Assembly (NCBI GenBank): GCA_945877575.1
Contig: CAMDUE010000003.1
Location: 1 to 64,000 of the forward strand
Origin: Chitinophaga pinensis
Lineage (GTDB): Bacteria; Bacteroidota; Bacteroidia; NS11-12g; UBA955
Reading direction: 5' to 3'
Length of the DNA stretch: 64,000 nucleotides
Made by a program: the position numbers and the translations under genes. Shown here piece after piece: positions 27,515-38,062 of this stretch. A model generated the notes under the pieces. It made no database searches. It saw only the letters and a list, made by a program, of their open reading frames with translations, and was not told the DNA's origin. The first letter of the stretch is position 1; the number at the start of each line of letters is the position of its first letter.

Positions 27515-29632
27515 ATGGCAGAGACTCAAAAAGTAAATACTAGAAAACAGATATTGACTCGCTCACGGGTGGTATTTGCCTGCATTGCTGCCTTTGCATT
27601 GTTTCTGATAGTTTCTATTGTAAGACTTCAAAATGGATTCGAAGAAGAATTTTCATTAGAGCAACAAAAGAAAAATACCCGCATTAAAACCGCTTACGGA
27701 ATGCGCGGAAATATCTATGCGTATAATGGCAGTCTTCTAGCTACATCAGTTCCAACATACGATCTTATTTGGGATGCAAATGTGGCTGGTTTGACTAAGA
27801 GTGACTATGAATTGAAGATAGACAGCTTGTCACTCATGTTTTCCAAACATTTTGCTCCTTACAGCTTTGTTGCTTGGAAAAACAAGTTATCAAAACTTCG
27901 AAAAACTGGAAATCGATACGCTAAACTAGGTTCAGACTTGAATTTCGATCAAGTCAAAATGATCAAAAAATGGCCACTTATAAGAAAAGGTCGATTCAAA
28001 GCGGGCTTTTGGTTTGAAGAAAAAGGTAAACGCATGTATTTCATGGGTGAACTTGCAAAAAGAGCCATTGGATATACAAGAAACGGAAAAAGCATTGGCT
28101 TAGAAGGCGCATTCGATTCATTGTTGCGCGGAAAATCGGTCCAAATCATGGAACAGCGCATGCCTGGGAACATTTGGAGACCTGTTAGCATTGGCAATGG
28201 AGAAACCGCTGAAAACGGCAAGGACATTGTAACTACGCTTGACGTTGACATTCAAGATATTGCCCAATACGCATTAAATAAAGCCCTTATAAAACATTCC
28301 GCACATCATGGCTGCGCAATGGTTATGGAAGTACAAACAGGAGCTATTGTGGCTATGGCAAACTTGACCAAAGGTGGGAATGGCAAATATTTTGAAACCA
28401 TGAATTACGCTGTCGATGAATACAGCGAACCTGGGTCGACCTTCAAAATCATGTCGGCATTGGCACTTTTAGAAGATAAAAAGGTTCAGCCAACCGATTC
28501 TGTCCCTACAAAAAAGGGCAAAGTGAGATACTTTGACAAGGACTTCACAGATGATCTGCACGGTGGACCTCTACCCACTTATATAACTTTAAGTGAGTGC
28601 ATTTCTCGTTCATCCAATGTGGGGATTTCGCAATTCATTTACAATAATTATTCAAAAAAACCCGAAAATTACTTAGAACACATTCAAGAATTAGGGTTGC
28701 ACTTGAAACCCAATTTCGACATTCCCAGTTCCAATCACCCCACCATTCTTGAACCTGGAAGTTCTTCTTGGTCAGGCGTAACACTTCCATCAATGAGTAT
28801 TGGATATTCAACCCAAATATCTCCTTTACAAACCCTTATGCTTTACAATGCCATTGCCAATAGGGGTACTATGATGAATCCGTATTTGGTGAAGGAAATA
28901 AGACAAGATGGTAAAACATTGGAAACCATAGAACCTAAAGTAATCAACAAAAAGATTTGCAGTGAAAGAACTGTAATCGAGTTGCAAAAAATGCTCAGAA
29001 GCGTAGTGGCTGAGGGCACAGCTGAAAATACTTTTGACGATTGCCAATTTGCTGTTTCAGGAAAAACAGGTACAGCTAGAATTTCAGCTGGCAATAAATA
29101 CACCAATAAACACCGGGCTTCTTTTGTAGGATATTTTCCAGCTAATCAACCTCAATTTAGCATCATCGTAGTGATTAGCGAACCAGGCTCGGGTGATATC
29201 TATGGATCAAGCGTTGCCGCACCTGTTTTTAAAGAAATAGCCAACAAAATATACAGCACAAGATTAAAAACTCAACCAGAGTTCAAAGGCTTTTCAACTG
29301 ATGTAGTACCCTATGTTTTAAATGGAGACCTTGAACAAACCAAATTGGTTTTAAATGAACTAGGCATTTCATCACATAGCGATATCAGTGGTGGCCAACA
29401 GGTGGTAAAAGCCACAAAAAAGGAAAAATCTGTAGAATTGAAGGTTATCAATGGCGAAAATAACCGAGTACCTGATTTCCGAGGAATGGGAATCAAAGAT
29501 GCTATAGCACTTGCTAATACCTTCAATCTGAAAGTACGTTTTGAGGGTCATGGAAAAGTATCGCAACAGAGCATTTCCCCTAAAACCCGTTTCACTCAAC
29601 CTCTCACTATTTATCTAAAACTAAATCCATGA
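27515..29632 (+). CDS. ftsI: Division-specific penicillin-binding protein with PASTA domain
   Basis: The 705-residue class B transpeptidase has one membrane helix (about 18-38), a dimerisation domain and the catalytic motifs Ser308-Thr-Phe-Lys311, Ser366-Ser-Asn368 and Lys517-Thr-Gly519. The C-terminus carries a PASTA-like domain (VPDFRGMGIKDAIALANTFN onwards). It cross-links septal peptidoglycan and is the target of beta-lactams. PASTA domains are common in this protein in Bacteroidota. The stop overlaps the murE start (ATGA). Confidence 0.95.
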   Translation: MAETQKVNTRKQILTRSRVVFACIAAFALFLIVSIVRLQNGFEEEFSLEQQKKNTRIKTAYGMRGNIYAYNGSLLATSVPTYDLIWDANVAGLTKSDYELKIDSLSLMFSKHFAPYSFVAWKNKLSKLRKTGNRYAKLGSDLNFDQVKMIKKWPLIRKGRFKAGFWFEEKGKRMYFMGELAKRAIGYTRNGKSIGLEGAFDSLLRGKSVQIMEQRMPGNIWRPVSIGNGETAENGKDIVTTLDVDIQDIAQYALNKALIKHSAHHGCAMVMEVQTGAIVAMANLTKGGNGKYFETMNYAVDEYSEPGSTFKIMSALALLEDKKVQPTDSVPTKKGKVRYFDKDFTDDLHGGPLPTYITLSECISRSSNVGISQFIYNNYSKKPENYLEHIQELGLHLKPNFDIPSSNHPTILEPGSSSWSGVTLPSMSIGYSTQISPLQTLMLYNAIANRGTMMNPYLVKEIRQDGKTLETIEPKVINKKICSERTVIELQKMLRSVVAEGTAENTFDDCQFAVSGKTGTARISAGNKYTNKHRASFVGYFPANQPQFSIIVVISEPGSGDIYGSSVAAPVFKEIANKIYSTRLKTQPEFKGFSTDVVPYVLNGDLEQTKLVLNELGISSHSDISGGQQVVKATKKEKSVELKVINGENNRVPDFRGMGIKDAIALANTFNLKVRFEGHGKVSQQSISPKTRFTQPLTIYLKLNP

Positions 29633-31095
29633 TGAGTAAATCAATCAGTGAACTTTTAGAAAACGTAAAAACTCTGGAAATCAAGGGGTCGTTGGAAGCA
29701 TTGGTTTCAAACCTGAGCATTGATAGCAGAAACGTTGAAAAGAACACATTGTACTCTGCCATAAAAGGCACTCAGGTTGATGGACATCAATTCATTGATT
29801 CGGCCATTCAAAATGGGGCATCTGTAATATTATGTCAGAATTTACCATCATCGCTTAACGACGAAATTACTTACATCCAAGTTGAGAATACGACTGTTGC
29901 GCTTGGAAATATAGCTGTAAATTTCTTTGACCGGGTAATAGAAGACCTCATAGTTGTTGGATGCACAGGCACAAACGGCAAAACTACTGTAACTACCCTA
30001 TTGTTTGATTTATTTACCCATTTAGGATATAAATGTGGCCTCATATCTACAGTAGAATATCGAATTGGCTCAGAAGTTTATCCTAGCACGCATACCACCC
30101 CAGATGCAGTGAGCCTACACAGGTTGTTTGCTAAAATGTCGGCAGAAGGTTGCACCCATGTTTTTATGGAAGTAAGTTCTCACGCTCTTGACCAAGATAG
30201 AATTGCTGGAATACCTTTTGCCGGGGCTATTTTCACCAATATTACACATGATCATTTAGACTACCATATCACTTTTGACAATTACATCAAAGCAAAAAAG
30301 AAATTCTTTGATCAATTGCCTGAAGATGCATTCAGTGTAACTAATAAAGACGATAAGAACGGATTGGTGATGCTTCAAAACACCAAAAGCATCAGATATA
30401 CCTATAGTTTGAAGGGAACTGCCGATTTCAACGTCAAGATCATTGAAAGTGATTTTGGGGGAATGTTGTTGCGTATCGGCTCGTCTGATATTTGGACACC
30501 ATTGGTTGGAACATTCAATGCTGCAAACTTATTGGCCGTATATGCTACTGCCAAGCTACTTACACAAGGAGATGAAGATATTGAAGTAGCCATGAGTGCT
30601 TTGGGTAGAGTAAACGGTCGATTCGAAGCCATTGCTGGTCCAAATTCAAGAACGGCTATTGTTGATTATGCTCATACACCAGATGCGCTAGAGAACGTAA
30701 TTAAAACCATCCAAAACATCAGACAAGGACAAAGCAACATCATTACCGTGGTTGGATGTGGTGGAAACAGAGATGCCGCAAAGCGCCCTGAAATGGGCAA
30801 AATTGCCTCTCGTATGAGCGATAGATGTCTTTTCACCTCAGATAATCCGAGAAATGAAGAACCTACCCAAATCATTGAGGAAATGATGGTGGGGGTTTCT
30901 CCAGAAAATCTAAGAAAAGTATTAAAAATCACTGACCGATCTGAGGCCATAAGAACTGCTGTCTTATTGTCACAACCAGGTGATGTGATTTTAATTGCTG
31001 GTAAAGGACATGAAACATACCAAGAAATCAAAGGAGTAAAATACCCTTTTGATGACAGAATCATAATAACTGAAGAATTTAAACACATCAAATAA
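29629..31095 (+). CDS. murE: UDP-MurNAc-L-Ala-D-Glu:meso-diaminopimelate ligase
   Basis: The 488-residue Mur ligase has the ATP motif VVGCTGTNGKTTVTTLLF (about 105-122), the carbamylated-lysine region and the substrate motif DNPRNEEP near residue 405. The DNPR sequence marks ligases that add meso-diaminopimelate rather than lysine, in agreement with dapF in this window. Two ATGs in tandem (29629, 29632) could both serve; the first overlaps the ftsI stop. The mraY start overlaps its final base. Confidence 0.96.
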   Translation: MMSKSISELLENVKTLEIKGSLEALVSNLSIDSRNVEKNTLYSAIKGTQVDGHQFIDSAIQNGASVILCQNLPSSLNDEITYIQVENTTVALGNIAVNFFDRVIEDLIVVGCTGTNGKTTVTTLLFDLFTHLGYKCGLISTVEYRIGSEVYPSTHTTPDAVSLHRLFAKMSAEGCTHVFMEVSSHALDQDRIAGIPFAGAIFTNITHDHLDYHITFDNYIKAKKKFFDQLPEDAFSVTNKDDKNGLVMLQNTKSIRYTYSLKGTADFNVKIIESDFGGMLLRIGSSDIWTPLVGTFNAANLLAVYATAKLLTQGDEDIEVAMSALGRVNGRFEAIAGPNSRTAIVDYAHTPDALENVIKTIQNIRQGQSNIITVVGCGGNRDAAKRPEMGKIASRMSDRCLFTSDNPRNEEPTQIIEEMMVGVSPENLRKVLKITDRSEAIRTAVLLSQPGDVILIAGKGHETYQEIKGVKYPFDDRIIITEEFKHIK

Positions 31096-32228
31096 TGTTG
31101 TACTACCTATTTAAATACCTTGATGAAATGGGTTATTCCGGAGCCGGGGTATTCAATTTCATTTCCTTTAGAGCATCATTGGCGGGAATTGTAGCCTTGC
31201 TAATCGCATTAATAGCCGGAAAACAAATCATTTATTGGTTACAACGCCAACAAATTGGAGAAAGCATCAGAGACTTAGGACTTGAAGGACAAATGCAAAA
31301 AAAGGGGACTCCAACCATGGGTGGTATCATCATCATCATTGCCTTAATCATTCCTACCCTCTTGTTTGCACGCTTAGACAATATGTATGTGATCATAATG
31401 ATCATAGCCACCCTCTGGATGGGTGTAATTGGCGGTATTGATGATTACATCAAAGTTTTCAAGAAAGACAAAGAAGGCATGAAAGCCACAACCAAATTAA
31501 TTGGTCAATTGATGTTGGGTATCATCATTGCTATTGCGGTTGATTACACCCATTCTGTAAATCACTTTGCCCTTGAAACCAACCTTCCCATTACCAAAGA
31601 TCGTTTGAATTACAGTGATATTATTCCGGGGGACGGAAATGCGTGGTTAATATTCATTCCAGTTATCATTTTCATATCTATGGCCGTGACCAATGCCGTG
31701 AATCTAACGGATGGTATTGACGGACTAGCGGCTGGAACCACAGCCATTGTTGGTATTGGATTGGGATTCTTAGCTTACGCTACTGGAAATATAAAAATTG
31801 CTAAATACCTAAATATCATTTATGTGCCCAACAGCGGAGAAGTGGTTATTTTCTTAGCCGCTTTGATTGGTGCTTGTTTGGGATTTTTATGGTACAATGG
31901 ATTTCCAGCACAGGTATTTATGGGCGACACTGGCAGCATGGCTCTTGGAGGAGCAATTGCGGCTGTTTCTATTATCATTAAGATGGAACTATTGTTGCCC
32001 ATTCTCTGCGGAATCTTCTTTGCAGAAAGCTTAAGTGTAATACTTCAAGTTTCTTATTTTAAATATACCAAAAAGAAGTTTGGAGAAGGGAAACGCATCT
32101 TTTTGATGTCGCCTTTACACCATCATTACCAGAAAAAGGGCATTCCTGAAAGTAAAATCACCCTGCGATTTTGGTTAATCACCATCATACTCGTTTTAGC
32201 CACTATTGCATTAATCAAATTGAGATAA
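31095..32228 (+). CDS. mraY: Phospho-MurNAc-pentapeptide translocase
   Basis: The 377-residue product is a membrane enzyme with about ten helices that transfers phospho-MurNAc-pentapeptide to undecaprenyl phosphate, giving lipid I. Conserved parts are KKGTPTMGG, the metal-binding GIDDYIKVFKKDKEG, NAVNLTDGIDGLAAG and MSPLHHHYQKKGIPE near the C-terminus. It is followed by the TTG start of murD four bases later. Confidence 0.97.
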   Translation: MLYYLFKYLDEMGYSGAGVFNFISFRASLAGIVALLIALIAGKQIIYWLQRQQIGESIRDLGLEGQMQKKGTPTMGGIIIIIALIIPTLLFARLDNMYVIIMIIATLWMGVIGGIDDYIKVFKKDKEGMKATTKLIGQLMLGIIIAIAVDYTHSVNHFALETNLPITKDRLNYSDIIPGDGNAWLIFIPVIIFISMAVTNAVNLTDGIDGLAAGTTAIVGIGLGFLAYATGNIKIAKYLNIIYVPNSGEVVIFLAALIGACLGFLWYNGFPAQVFMGDTGSMALGGAIAAVSIIIKMELLLPILCGIFFAESLSVILQVSYFKYTKKKFGEGKRIFLMSPLHHHYQKKGIPESKITLRFWLITIILVLATIALIKLR

Positions 32229-32232
32229 AACC

Positions 32233-33570
32233 TTGAAAAAGAACTTAGTCATATTGGGTGCCGGTGAAAGCGGAACAGGTGCAGCCATTCTTGGAGTAAT
32301 TCAAGATTGGAATGTATTTGTGTCTGATTACAGTACTATTGACGAAGATTCTAAAACCGAACTAATTACCAGAGGCGTCTCTTGGGAAGAAGGCAAACAT
32401 ACTGAGGAAATTATACTGAAAGCAGATGTAGTAATTAAAAGCCCGGGCATATCTCCTAAAGTGGCCATTGTACAAAAATGCATCGCTGCCAATATTCCAG
32501 TAATATCAGAAATTGAATTTGGCAGCTGGTATACATCAGCAAAAATCATAGGTATAACAGGTACTAACGGCAAATCTACAACCACCATGCTCACCTACCA
32601 CCTGCTTAAAGAGGCCGGGTTAAACGTAGGATTAGGTGGAAATATCGGACAATCATTTGCTAGACAAGTTGCCGAAAACAACTTTGACATCTATGTTTTA
32701 GAGCTGAGCAGCTTCCAACTCGATGACTGCCATAAACTCAAACTTCAAATAGGTTGTGTCACAAACATAACCGAAGATCATTTAGATAGATACGATTACA
32801 AATTATCGAATTACATCAACAGCAAAATGCGAATCGGGCAAAATCAATCTCCAGAGGAGTTTTTGGTTTACTGCGTTGATGACCATTTAATAAAAGAGGG
32901 ATTCCAAAACATCCCCCAAAAAGCAACACTCATTCCTTTTTCCTTGAATCAAGAATTAGAATTTGGTGCTTGGTACAAGGAAGGCAACATTCACATTAAA
33001 TTAAAAAACACCCAATACACAATAGATATGATTAACGTAAATTTAAGAGGCAAGCACAACACCTACAACACGATGGCAGCTGCCGTTATGGCAAGTTTGA
33101 TTGATGTTCGTAAAGAGAGTATCCGCGAAAGTCTGAGTAATTTCAACAACCTTGAACACCGCTTAGAATTTGTGGCTCGAGTTAATGGAGTTGAATACAT
33201 CAATGACAGCAAAGCTACAAACGTAAATTCTGCGTGGTACGCTTTAGAAAGCATGGATAAGCCAGTTATTTGGATTGCCGGTGGAGTTGACAAAGGAAAT
33301 GACTACACCGATTTAATTCCATTGGTTAAGAATAAAGTCAAGATGATTATTTGCCTTGGATTGGATAATATCAAAATTCATAAAGCATTCCAAAACAGTG
33401 TAGATATGATTATTAACACGCAGAGCGCAAAAGAGGCGGTTTATGTTGCATCCAAAATGTCAGAATCAGGTGATGCTGTATTATTATCTCCTGCTTGTGC
33501 GAGTTTTGATTTGTTCGAAAACTACGAAGAGCGCGGCAGACTGTTTAAACAAGCCGTTAAAAACTTGTAA
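32233..33570 (+). CDS. murD: UDP-MurNAc-L-alanine:D-glutamate ligase
   Basis: The 445-residue ligase adds D-glutamate to UDP-MurNAc-L-alanine. It has the N-terminal KKNLVILGAGESGTGAA nucleotide-binding fold, ATP motif GITGTNGKSTTTML and NDSKATNVNSAWYAL. It starts with TTG at 32233: the family's first residues follow directly, and no ATG or GTG in frame lies between the mraY stop and the core. A weak start may keep its level low. ftsW follows 14 bases later. Confidence 0.95.
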   Translation: MKKNLVILGAGESGTGAAILGVIQDWNVFVSDYSTIDEDSKTELITRGVSWEEGKHTEEIILKADVVIKSPGISPKVAIVQKCIAANIPVISEIEFGSWYTSAKIIGITGTNGKSTTTMLTYHLLKEAGLNVGLGGNIGQSFARQVAENNFDIYVLELSSFQLDDCHKLKLQIGCVTNITEDHLDRYDYKLSNYINSKMRIGQNQSPEEFLVYCVDDHLIKEGFQNIPQKATLIPFSLNQELEFGAWYKEGNIHIKLKNTQYTIDMINVNLRGKHNTYNTMAAAVMASLIDVRKESIRESLSNFNNLEHRLEFVARVNGVEYINDSKATNVNSAWYALESMDKPVIWIAGGVDKGNDYTDLIPLVKNKVKMIICLGLDNIKIHKAFQNSVDMIINTQSAKEAVYVASKMSESGDAVLLSPACASFDLFENYEERGRLFKQAVKNL

Positions 33571-33584
33571 TCTCATACAGGGAT

Positions 33585-34778
33585 ATGTCGTTGATTGAAA
33601 AATTGAAGAAATCGAACCACCTAAAAGGCGACCCTTATATCTGGGGAATTGTCTTTGTATTGGGCTTCATTGGTGTACTTGCTGTATACAGTTCTACTGG
33701 AACCTTGGCATTTGCCAAGCAGCAAGGAAATACAGAATTTTATCTGTTTAGACATTTAGGCTTTTTAGTGGTTGGATTTTTCACCATGTATACAATTCAC
33801 AACATCTCCTTTAAATATTACGCCAAAACATCCATATTCTTGATGTGGATTTCAGTCATTTTATTGATTGTGGCTTTGACTTTTGGACTGAACATAAACA
33901 ACGCAAATCGAGTAATTCCCATTTTCGGCTTTACCCTGCAACCCTCTGATATGACCAAGGTTTTTATCATGGTATTCATTGCCAAGTTTTTAAGTAAAAA
34001 TCAAGAAGAAGTAGACAACAAAAAGGTCTTTTTTAAAGCAATGGGGCCAGTACTTATTGCAGCAGGACTTATTATTCCAGAAAACCTGAGTACGGCCTTG
34101 GTTCTAATAACCTCGTGTACTTTATTGCTTTACATAGGAAGAATCAAAACTCGTTTCATTCTCACCTTTGCAGGTGGTGGCCTTTTACTGATTAGCCTAT
34201 TTGTGATTTTTCTTTTAAATGTAGACGTTGACAAATGGTCTGGCACGCGTTTGCCCACTTGGAAGGCGAGAATTGAATCATATGCTGGGGTCGGTGAATC
34301 TGGCAGCGATTATCAAAAAACGCAAGCAAAAATTGCCATTGCAACAGGTGGATTAACAGGTAAAGGCCCGGGTCATTCTACGCAACGCAATTTCCTTCCC
34401 CACCCCTACTCTGACTTTATCTTTGCCATTATTGTAGAAGAATATGGACTCCTAGGAGGACTAATTCTAATTGCTGCATTTATTGTTCTTCTGTTGCGAA
34501 GTTTCAAAATGGTAGTAGAAGCCCAAAAATCGTTTGCAGCCCTTGTAGTTCTGGGAATATCATTCTCCATGAGTCTGCAAGCATTCATTCACATGGGTGT
34601 TAACGTAGGACGCTTACCCGTAACCGGACTAACCTTACCCTTGGTAAGCATGGGTGGAACTAGTATCATATTTAACAGCATTGCCTTTGGAATTATTTTA
34701 GGCACAAGCAGACATATACGAGAAGAAAAACTAAAAGCGAGCACCCAAGGAGCAGGCGCTGTGCCTGAAACAATATGA
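33585..34778 (+). CDS. ftsW: Septal peptidoglycan polymerase FtsW
   Basis: The 397-residue SEDS-family membrane protein has about ten helices and the motifs GDPYIWGIVFVLGFIGVLAV near the start, GLTGKGPGHSTQRNFLPHPYSDFIFAIIVEEYG and the MGVNVGRLPVTGLTLPLVSMGG loop. It polymerises lipid II at the septum together with FtsI. Its stop overlaps the murG start (ATGA). Confidence 0.96.
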   Translation: MSLIEKLKKSNHLKGDPYIWGIVFVLGFIGVLAVYSSTGTLAFAKQQGNTEFYLFRHLGFLVVGFFTMYTIHNISFKYYAKTSIFLMWISVILLIVALTFGLNINNANRVIPIFGFTLQPSDMTKVFIMVFIAKFLSKNQEEVDNKKVFFKAMGPVLIAAGLIIPENLSTALVLITSCTLLLYIGRIKTRFILTFAGGGLLLISLFVIFLLNVDVDKWSGTRLPTWKARIESYAGVGESGSDYQKTQAKIAIATGGLTGKGPGHSTQRNFLPHPYSDFIFAIIVEEYGLLGGLILIAAFIVLLLRSFKMVVEAQKSFAALVVLGISFSMSLQAFIHMGVNVGRLPVTGLTLPLVSMGGTSIIFNSIAFGIILGTSRHIREEKLKASTQGAGAVPETI

Positions 34779-35860
34779 GTAAACCCTTGAAGCTTATTTT
34801 CAGTGGTGGTGGGACCGGTGGACATATATTCCCTGCGGTGGCCATTGCCCGTGAATTTCAGAACAGATTTAGCCAAGTAGAGATTTTATTTGTAGGTGCT
34901 TTGGGCAAAATGGAAATGGAAAAAGTACCCGCCGAAGGATTCAATATCGTTGGTCTGCCCGTTGAGGGGCTAATAAGAAGCACTTCGGTGAAAAACATCA
35001 AAATCATTTTCAAAGCCATCAGCAGTTACCTAAAGGCAAAAAAAATCATCGAAGATTTTAGGCCAGACGCTGTAATTGGAACCGGCGGCTTTGCCAGCTT
35101 GCCCATTACCATTGCTGCAACCCGTTTAGGGGTTCCTGTTTTTGCGTGGGAAGGAAATGGTTTCGCCGGACTCACCAATAAATTATTGAAAAAAACTGCC
35201 AAGCGAATTTTCTGCGGATTCGATGGTATGGACTTCCAATTCCCATACAACAATTGGATACACTCAGGCAATCCCATAAGACAAGAGATTCTAGAGAAAA
35301 CAGATAAAAATTCTGCAGTTGAATTTTTTGGATTGGATGCTACGCGGCCCATTGTTTTTGTTACCGGGGGAAGTTTGGGCGCTAGAAGCATCAATGAGGC
35401 CGTAGAATCTTCAATGGAAATTTGGCAAAAAGAAGGAATTCAAGTCATTTGGCAAACAGGTAAAAATTATCAATATACTCAATCATCAACGGGTATTTGG
35501 GTATCGGCTTTTTTAAAAGAAATGCACCTTGCTTACAGCTGTGCAGATTTGGTAGTTTCTAGATCTGGCGCTACCAGTGTATCAGAAATTATGGCCGTAG
35601 GTGTACCGGCTATTTTTGTTCCATCGCCCAATGTCACCGATGATCATCAAACAAAAAATGCCGAGAAAGCCACTCAATACGGAGGAGGCATCTTGATAAA
35701 GGATACTGAAATAAAATCGAAATTAGCAAACCAAGTCGTTGATATGCTGAAAAATAACGACGAACTCAAAAACATGAGGACACAGTTGTTGAATCATGCA
35801 AAACCAAAAGCCACGCAAGAAATTGTAAACCAAATTCTAAAAGATTTAAATCGTGAATAA
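34775..35860 (+). CDS. murG: Lipid II-forming GlcNAc transferase MurG
   Basis: The 361-residue GT28 enzyme adds GlcNAc to lipid I at the inner face of the membrane. It has the N-terminal FSGGGTGGHIFPAVAIA loop, VIGTGGFASLPI, TGGSLGARSINEAV and the C-terminal VVSRSGATSVSEIMAVGVPA with DDHQTKNAE. It overlaps ftsW by four bases and murC by eight. Confidence 0.97.
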   Translation: MSKPLKLIFSGGGTGGHIFPAVAIAREFQNRFSQVEILFVGALGKMEMEKVPAEGFNIVGLPVEGLIRSTSVKNIKIIFKAISSYLKAKKIIEDFRPDAVIGTGGFASLPITIAATRLGVPVFAWEGNGFAGLTNKLLKKTAKRIFCGFDGMDFQFPYNNWIHSGNPIRQEILEKTDKNSAVEFFGLDATRPIVFVTGGSLGARSINEAVESSMEIWQKEGIQVIWQTGKNYQYTQSSTGIWVSAFLKEMHLAYSCADLVVSRSGATSVSEIMAVGVPAIFVPSPNVTDDHQTKNAEKATQYGGGILIKDTEIKSKLANQVVDMLKNNDELKNMRTQLLNHAKPKATQEIVNQILKDLNRE

Positions 35861-37229
35861 GTCGTTTCAAAGAGCATATTTTATTGGCATTGGCGGCATT
35901 GGAATGAGTGCCATTTGCAGGTATTTATTGGAGCAAAACATATCGGTTTCGGGCTATGATAAAACCCGCACAGATCTCACCCTTGAACTAGAAAGCCTAG
36001 GTGTAATTATAACTTATGATGACGCTGTGGAAGCCTTGCCAGCCCAAGTAAAATCTGACCTCAATAACACCCTATTCGTATACACACCAGCCATACCAAA
36101 AGATCACCCTCAATGGATTTGGCTACAAGAACAAGGCATTGCGTTGCACAAAAGATCACAGATCTTAGGACTGCTTACTCAAGATAAAATTTGTTTAGCG
36201 GTGGCAGGTACTCACGGAAAAACGACTACTTCCACTTTGCTTGCTCATTTATTGAAAACCTGCAATGTGAATTTCAGTGCTTTTTTAGGTGGAATATCAA
36301 GCAATTACCAATCAAATTACATCAGCCATACCAGCGGCATTCAGATATTCGATAAAGATATTGTAGTTGTTGAGGCCGATGAATTTGACCGCAGTTTTCA
36401 TCAGCTGCGTCCTGATGCAGCCATTATCACAGCCATTGATGCTGACCATTTGGATATTTACGGAGATTCAAAATCGTTCTTTGAAGCTTTCGAAGTTTTC
36501 GCCGAGTTAATATCCCCAGAAAGAATGGGAGATCTTTACTTGGAAGAACGCATTCAAATGAATATTCCTGAACACGTAAAACTGCATGTTTACGGGAATC
36601 ACGGTGAAAGCCCTTTTCACTATAAAAATGTGCGTATAGAGAACCACCAATACGTATTTGAATTGAATGGCCAACATTTTATATGTGGACTTCCGGGACA
36701 TCATAATGTATCTAATGCAACGGCTGCAATAGCTCTTTGCTTAAACTCACTAAAGCTTTCTGCTAAGCAAATTGCCGAAGGCGTAATGAGTTTCAAAGGG
36801 GTAAAACGTCGATTTGAATTCCTTAAAAACAGTCCCGAACAGGTGATTATAGATGACTATGCGCATCACCCCGAAGAAATAAAAGCCATAATAAGATCAG
36901 TGAGAACATTGTACCCCGAAAGAAAAATTACAGGTATTTTTCAGCCGCATCTTTTTAGCAGAACCCGAGACTTTGCTCAAGAATTCGCACAAAGTTTATC
37001 AGAAGTTGATGAGTTGATTTTGATGGATATTTATCCAGCTAGAGAAAAACCAATCGAGGGCATAACATCTGAGTGGCTATTGAGCCTAATTAAAAATCAA
37101 AATAAGTCGTTGATGAACCAAGAACAGATCCTTGAAAAAATCAAATTGGAATCGCCTGAGTTGGTTCTAATCATGGGTGCCGGCGACATAGATAGATTAA
37201 GCGCAAAATTAAAACACCATGAAAGATAA
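35853..37229 (+). CDS. murC: UDP-MurNAc:L-alanine ligase
   Basis: The 458-residue ligase makes the first peptide bond of the stem. It has AYFIGIGGIGMSAICRYLL at the N-terminus, ATP motif VAGTHGKTTTSTLLAHLL and the DDYAHHPEEIKA motif of the C-terminal domain. It starts with GTG at 35853, inside the end of murG; the family's first residues follow at once. The ftsQ start lies 11 bases before its end. MurB and Ddl, which often follow MurC in other phyla, are not here. Confidence 0.96.
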   Translation: MNKSFQRAYFIGIGGIGMSAICRYLLEQNISVSGYDKTRTDLTLELESLGVIITYDDAVEALPAQVKSDLNNTLFVYTPAIPKDHPQWIWLQEQGIALHKRSQILGLLTQDKICLAVAGTHGKTTTSTLLAHLLKTCNVNFSAFLGGISSNYQSNYISHTSGIQIFDKDIVVVEADEFDRSFHQLRPDAAIITAIDADHLDIYGDSKSFFEAFEVFAELISPERMGDLYLEERIQMNIPEHVKLHVYGNHGESPFHYKNVRIENHQYVFELNGQHFICGLPGHHNVSNATAAIALCLNSLKLSAKQIAEGVMSFKGVKRRFEFLKNSPEQVIIDDYAHHPEEIKAIIRSVRTLYPERKITGIFQPHLFSRTRDFAQEFAQSLSEVDELILMDIYPAREKPIEGITSEWLLSLIKNQNKSLMNQEQILEKIKLESPELVLIMGAGDIDRLSAKLKHHER

Positions 37230-38013
37230 GATTCGATTGGCATTTAGCAGAAGACAATGGATGATCACCATTGCCGCGATTGTGGTCATGATCTTACTTT
37301 TCGCATGGTCTAAATTGAGTTTCGCTGGCAAAAACAGAATCATCGGAAACTTAGAGGTTGAAATTGATGCCTCAAAATCGGGCTACAACTTCTTAACCAA
37401 GCAAGCAGTTGTAAATTGGGTTCAACAACATTTTGATAATCCTGTTGGCAAGCCTGCCTCTGAAGTTGAACTTACCAAAATGGAAATTGAACTCCAGAAA
37501 GTACCTTATGTATTTAAGGGAATTATTTATGTGGCCTTTGATGGTACTTTAAAGATTCGGGTAAAAGAAAGAGAGCCCATTGCATTGATAAAGAACAATC
37601 AGGATTCCTTCTTTTTCATTGATACCGGAGGTTATATGATTCCAAAACGCGGAATTCAAACGCCTGTTGTTTGGGTTATCAATGGAAATGTGAAGCAAAA
37701 ATTCGAGTCGGGCAAGCGCGCCGGCTCACCACAAATGGTAGAATTAGTCAATCTGAGCAAGTACATAAGGTCTAACGAGCTGTGGAACGCGCAATTTGAA
37801 CAGTGCTATGTAGATAAGTTTGGGAGGTATTTGTTGATTCCCCGAGTAGGAAAGCATAGCATTGTTTTGGATAACACAACGAACATGGAAAAAAAGTTTG
37901 AAAACCTGCGTCTTTTCTACGAAAAAGGCCTTCCACAAGTGGGCTGGAATACCTATCGAGAAATCGATATTTCGTATGAAGATCAGATTGTAGGAAGAAG
38001 AACTGAACAATAA
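37219..38013 (+). CDS. ftsQ: Cell division protein FtsQ
   Basis: The 264-residue bitopic protein has a short basic N-terminus, one membrane helix (about 15-33) and a periplasmic part with a POTRA-like domain followed by the FtsQ region (KVPYVFKGIIYVAFDGTLKI, then FFIDTGGYMIPK). It connects early and late divisome proteins. Similarity is weak, as is usual for FtsQ, but position between murC and ftsA is decisive. A 49-base gap separates it from ftsA. Confidence 0.9.
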   Translation: MKDKIRLAFSRRQWMITIAAIVVMILLFAWSKLSFAGKNRIIGNLEVEIDASKSGYNFLTKQAVVNWVQQHFDNPVGKPASEVELTKMEIELQKVPYVFKGIIYVAFDGTLKIRVKEREPIALIKNNQDSFFFIDTGGYMIPKRGIQTPVVWVINGNVKQKFESGKRAGSPQMVELVNLSKYIRSNELWNAQFEQCYVDKFGRYLLIPRVGKHSIVLDNTTNMEKKFENLRLFYEKGLPQVGWNTYREIDISYEDQIVGRRTEQ

Positions 38014-38062
38014 AGTATACAATAAACCAAAATCACTGTCTAATAAGCCAAACATAAATAGT

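Noticed and set aside
30672-31091. 139-residue antisense frame in murE
   Set aside because: It covers the conserved ligase domain on the other strand; its composition is explained by murE codons.
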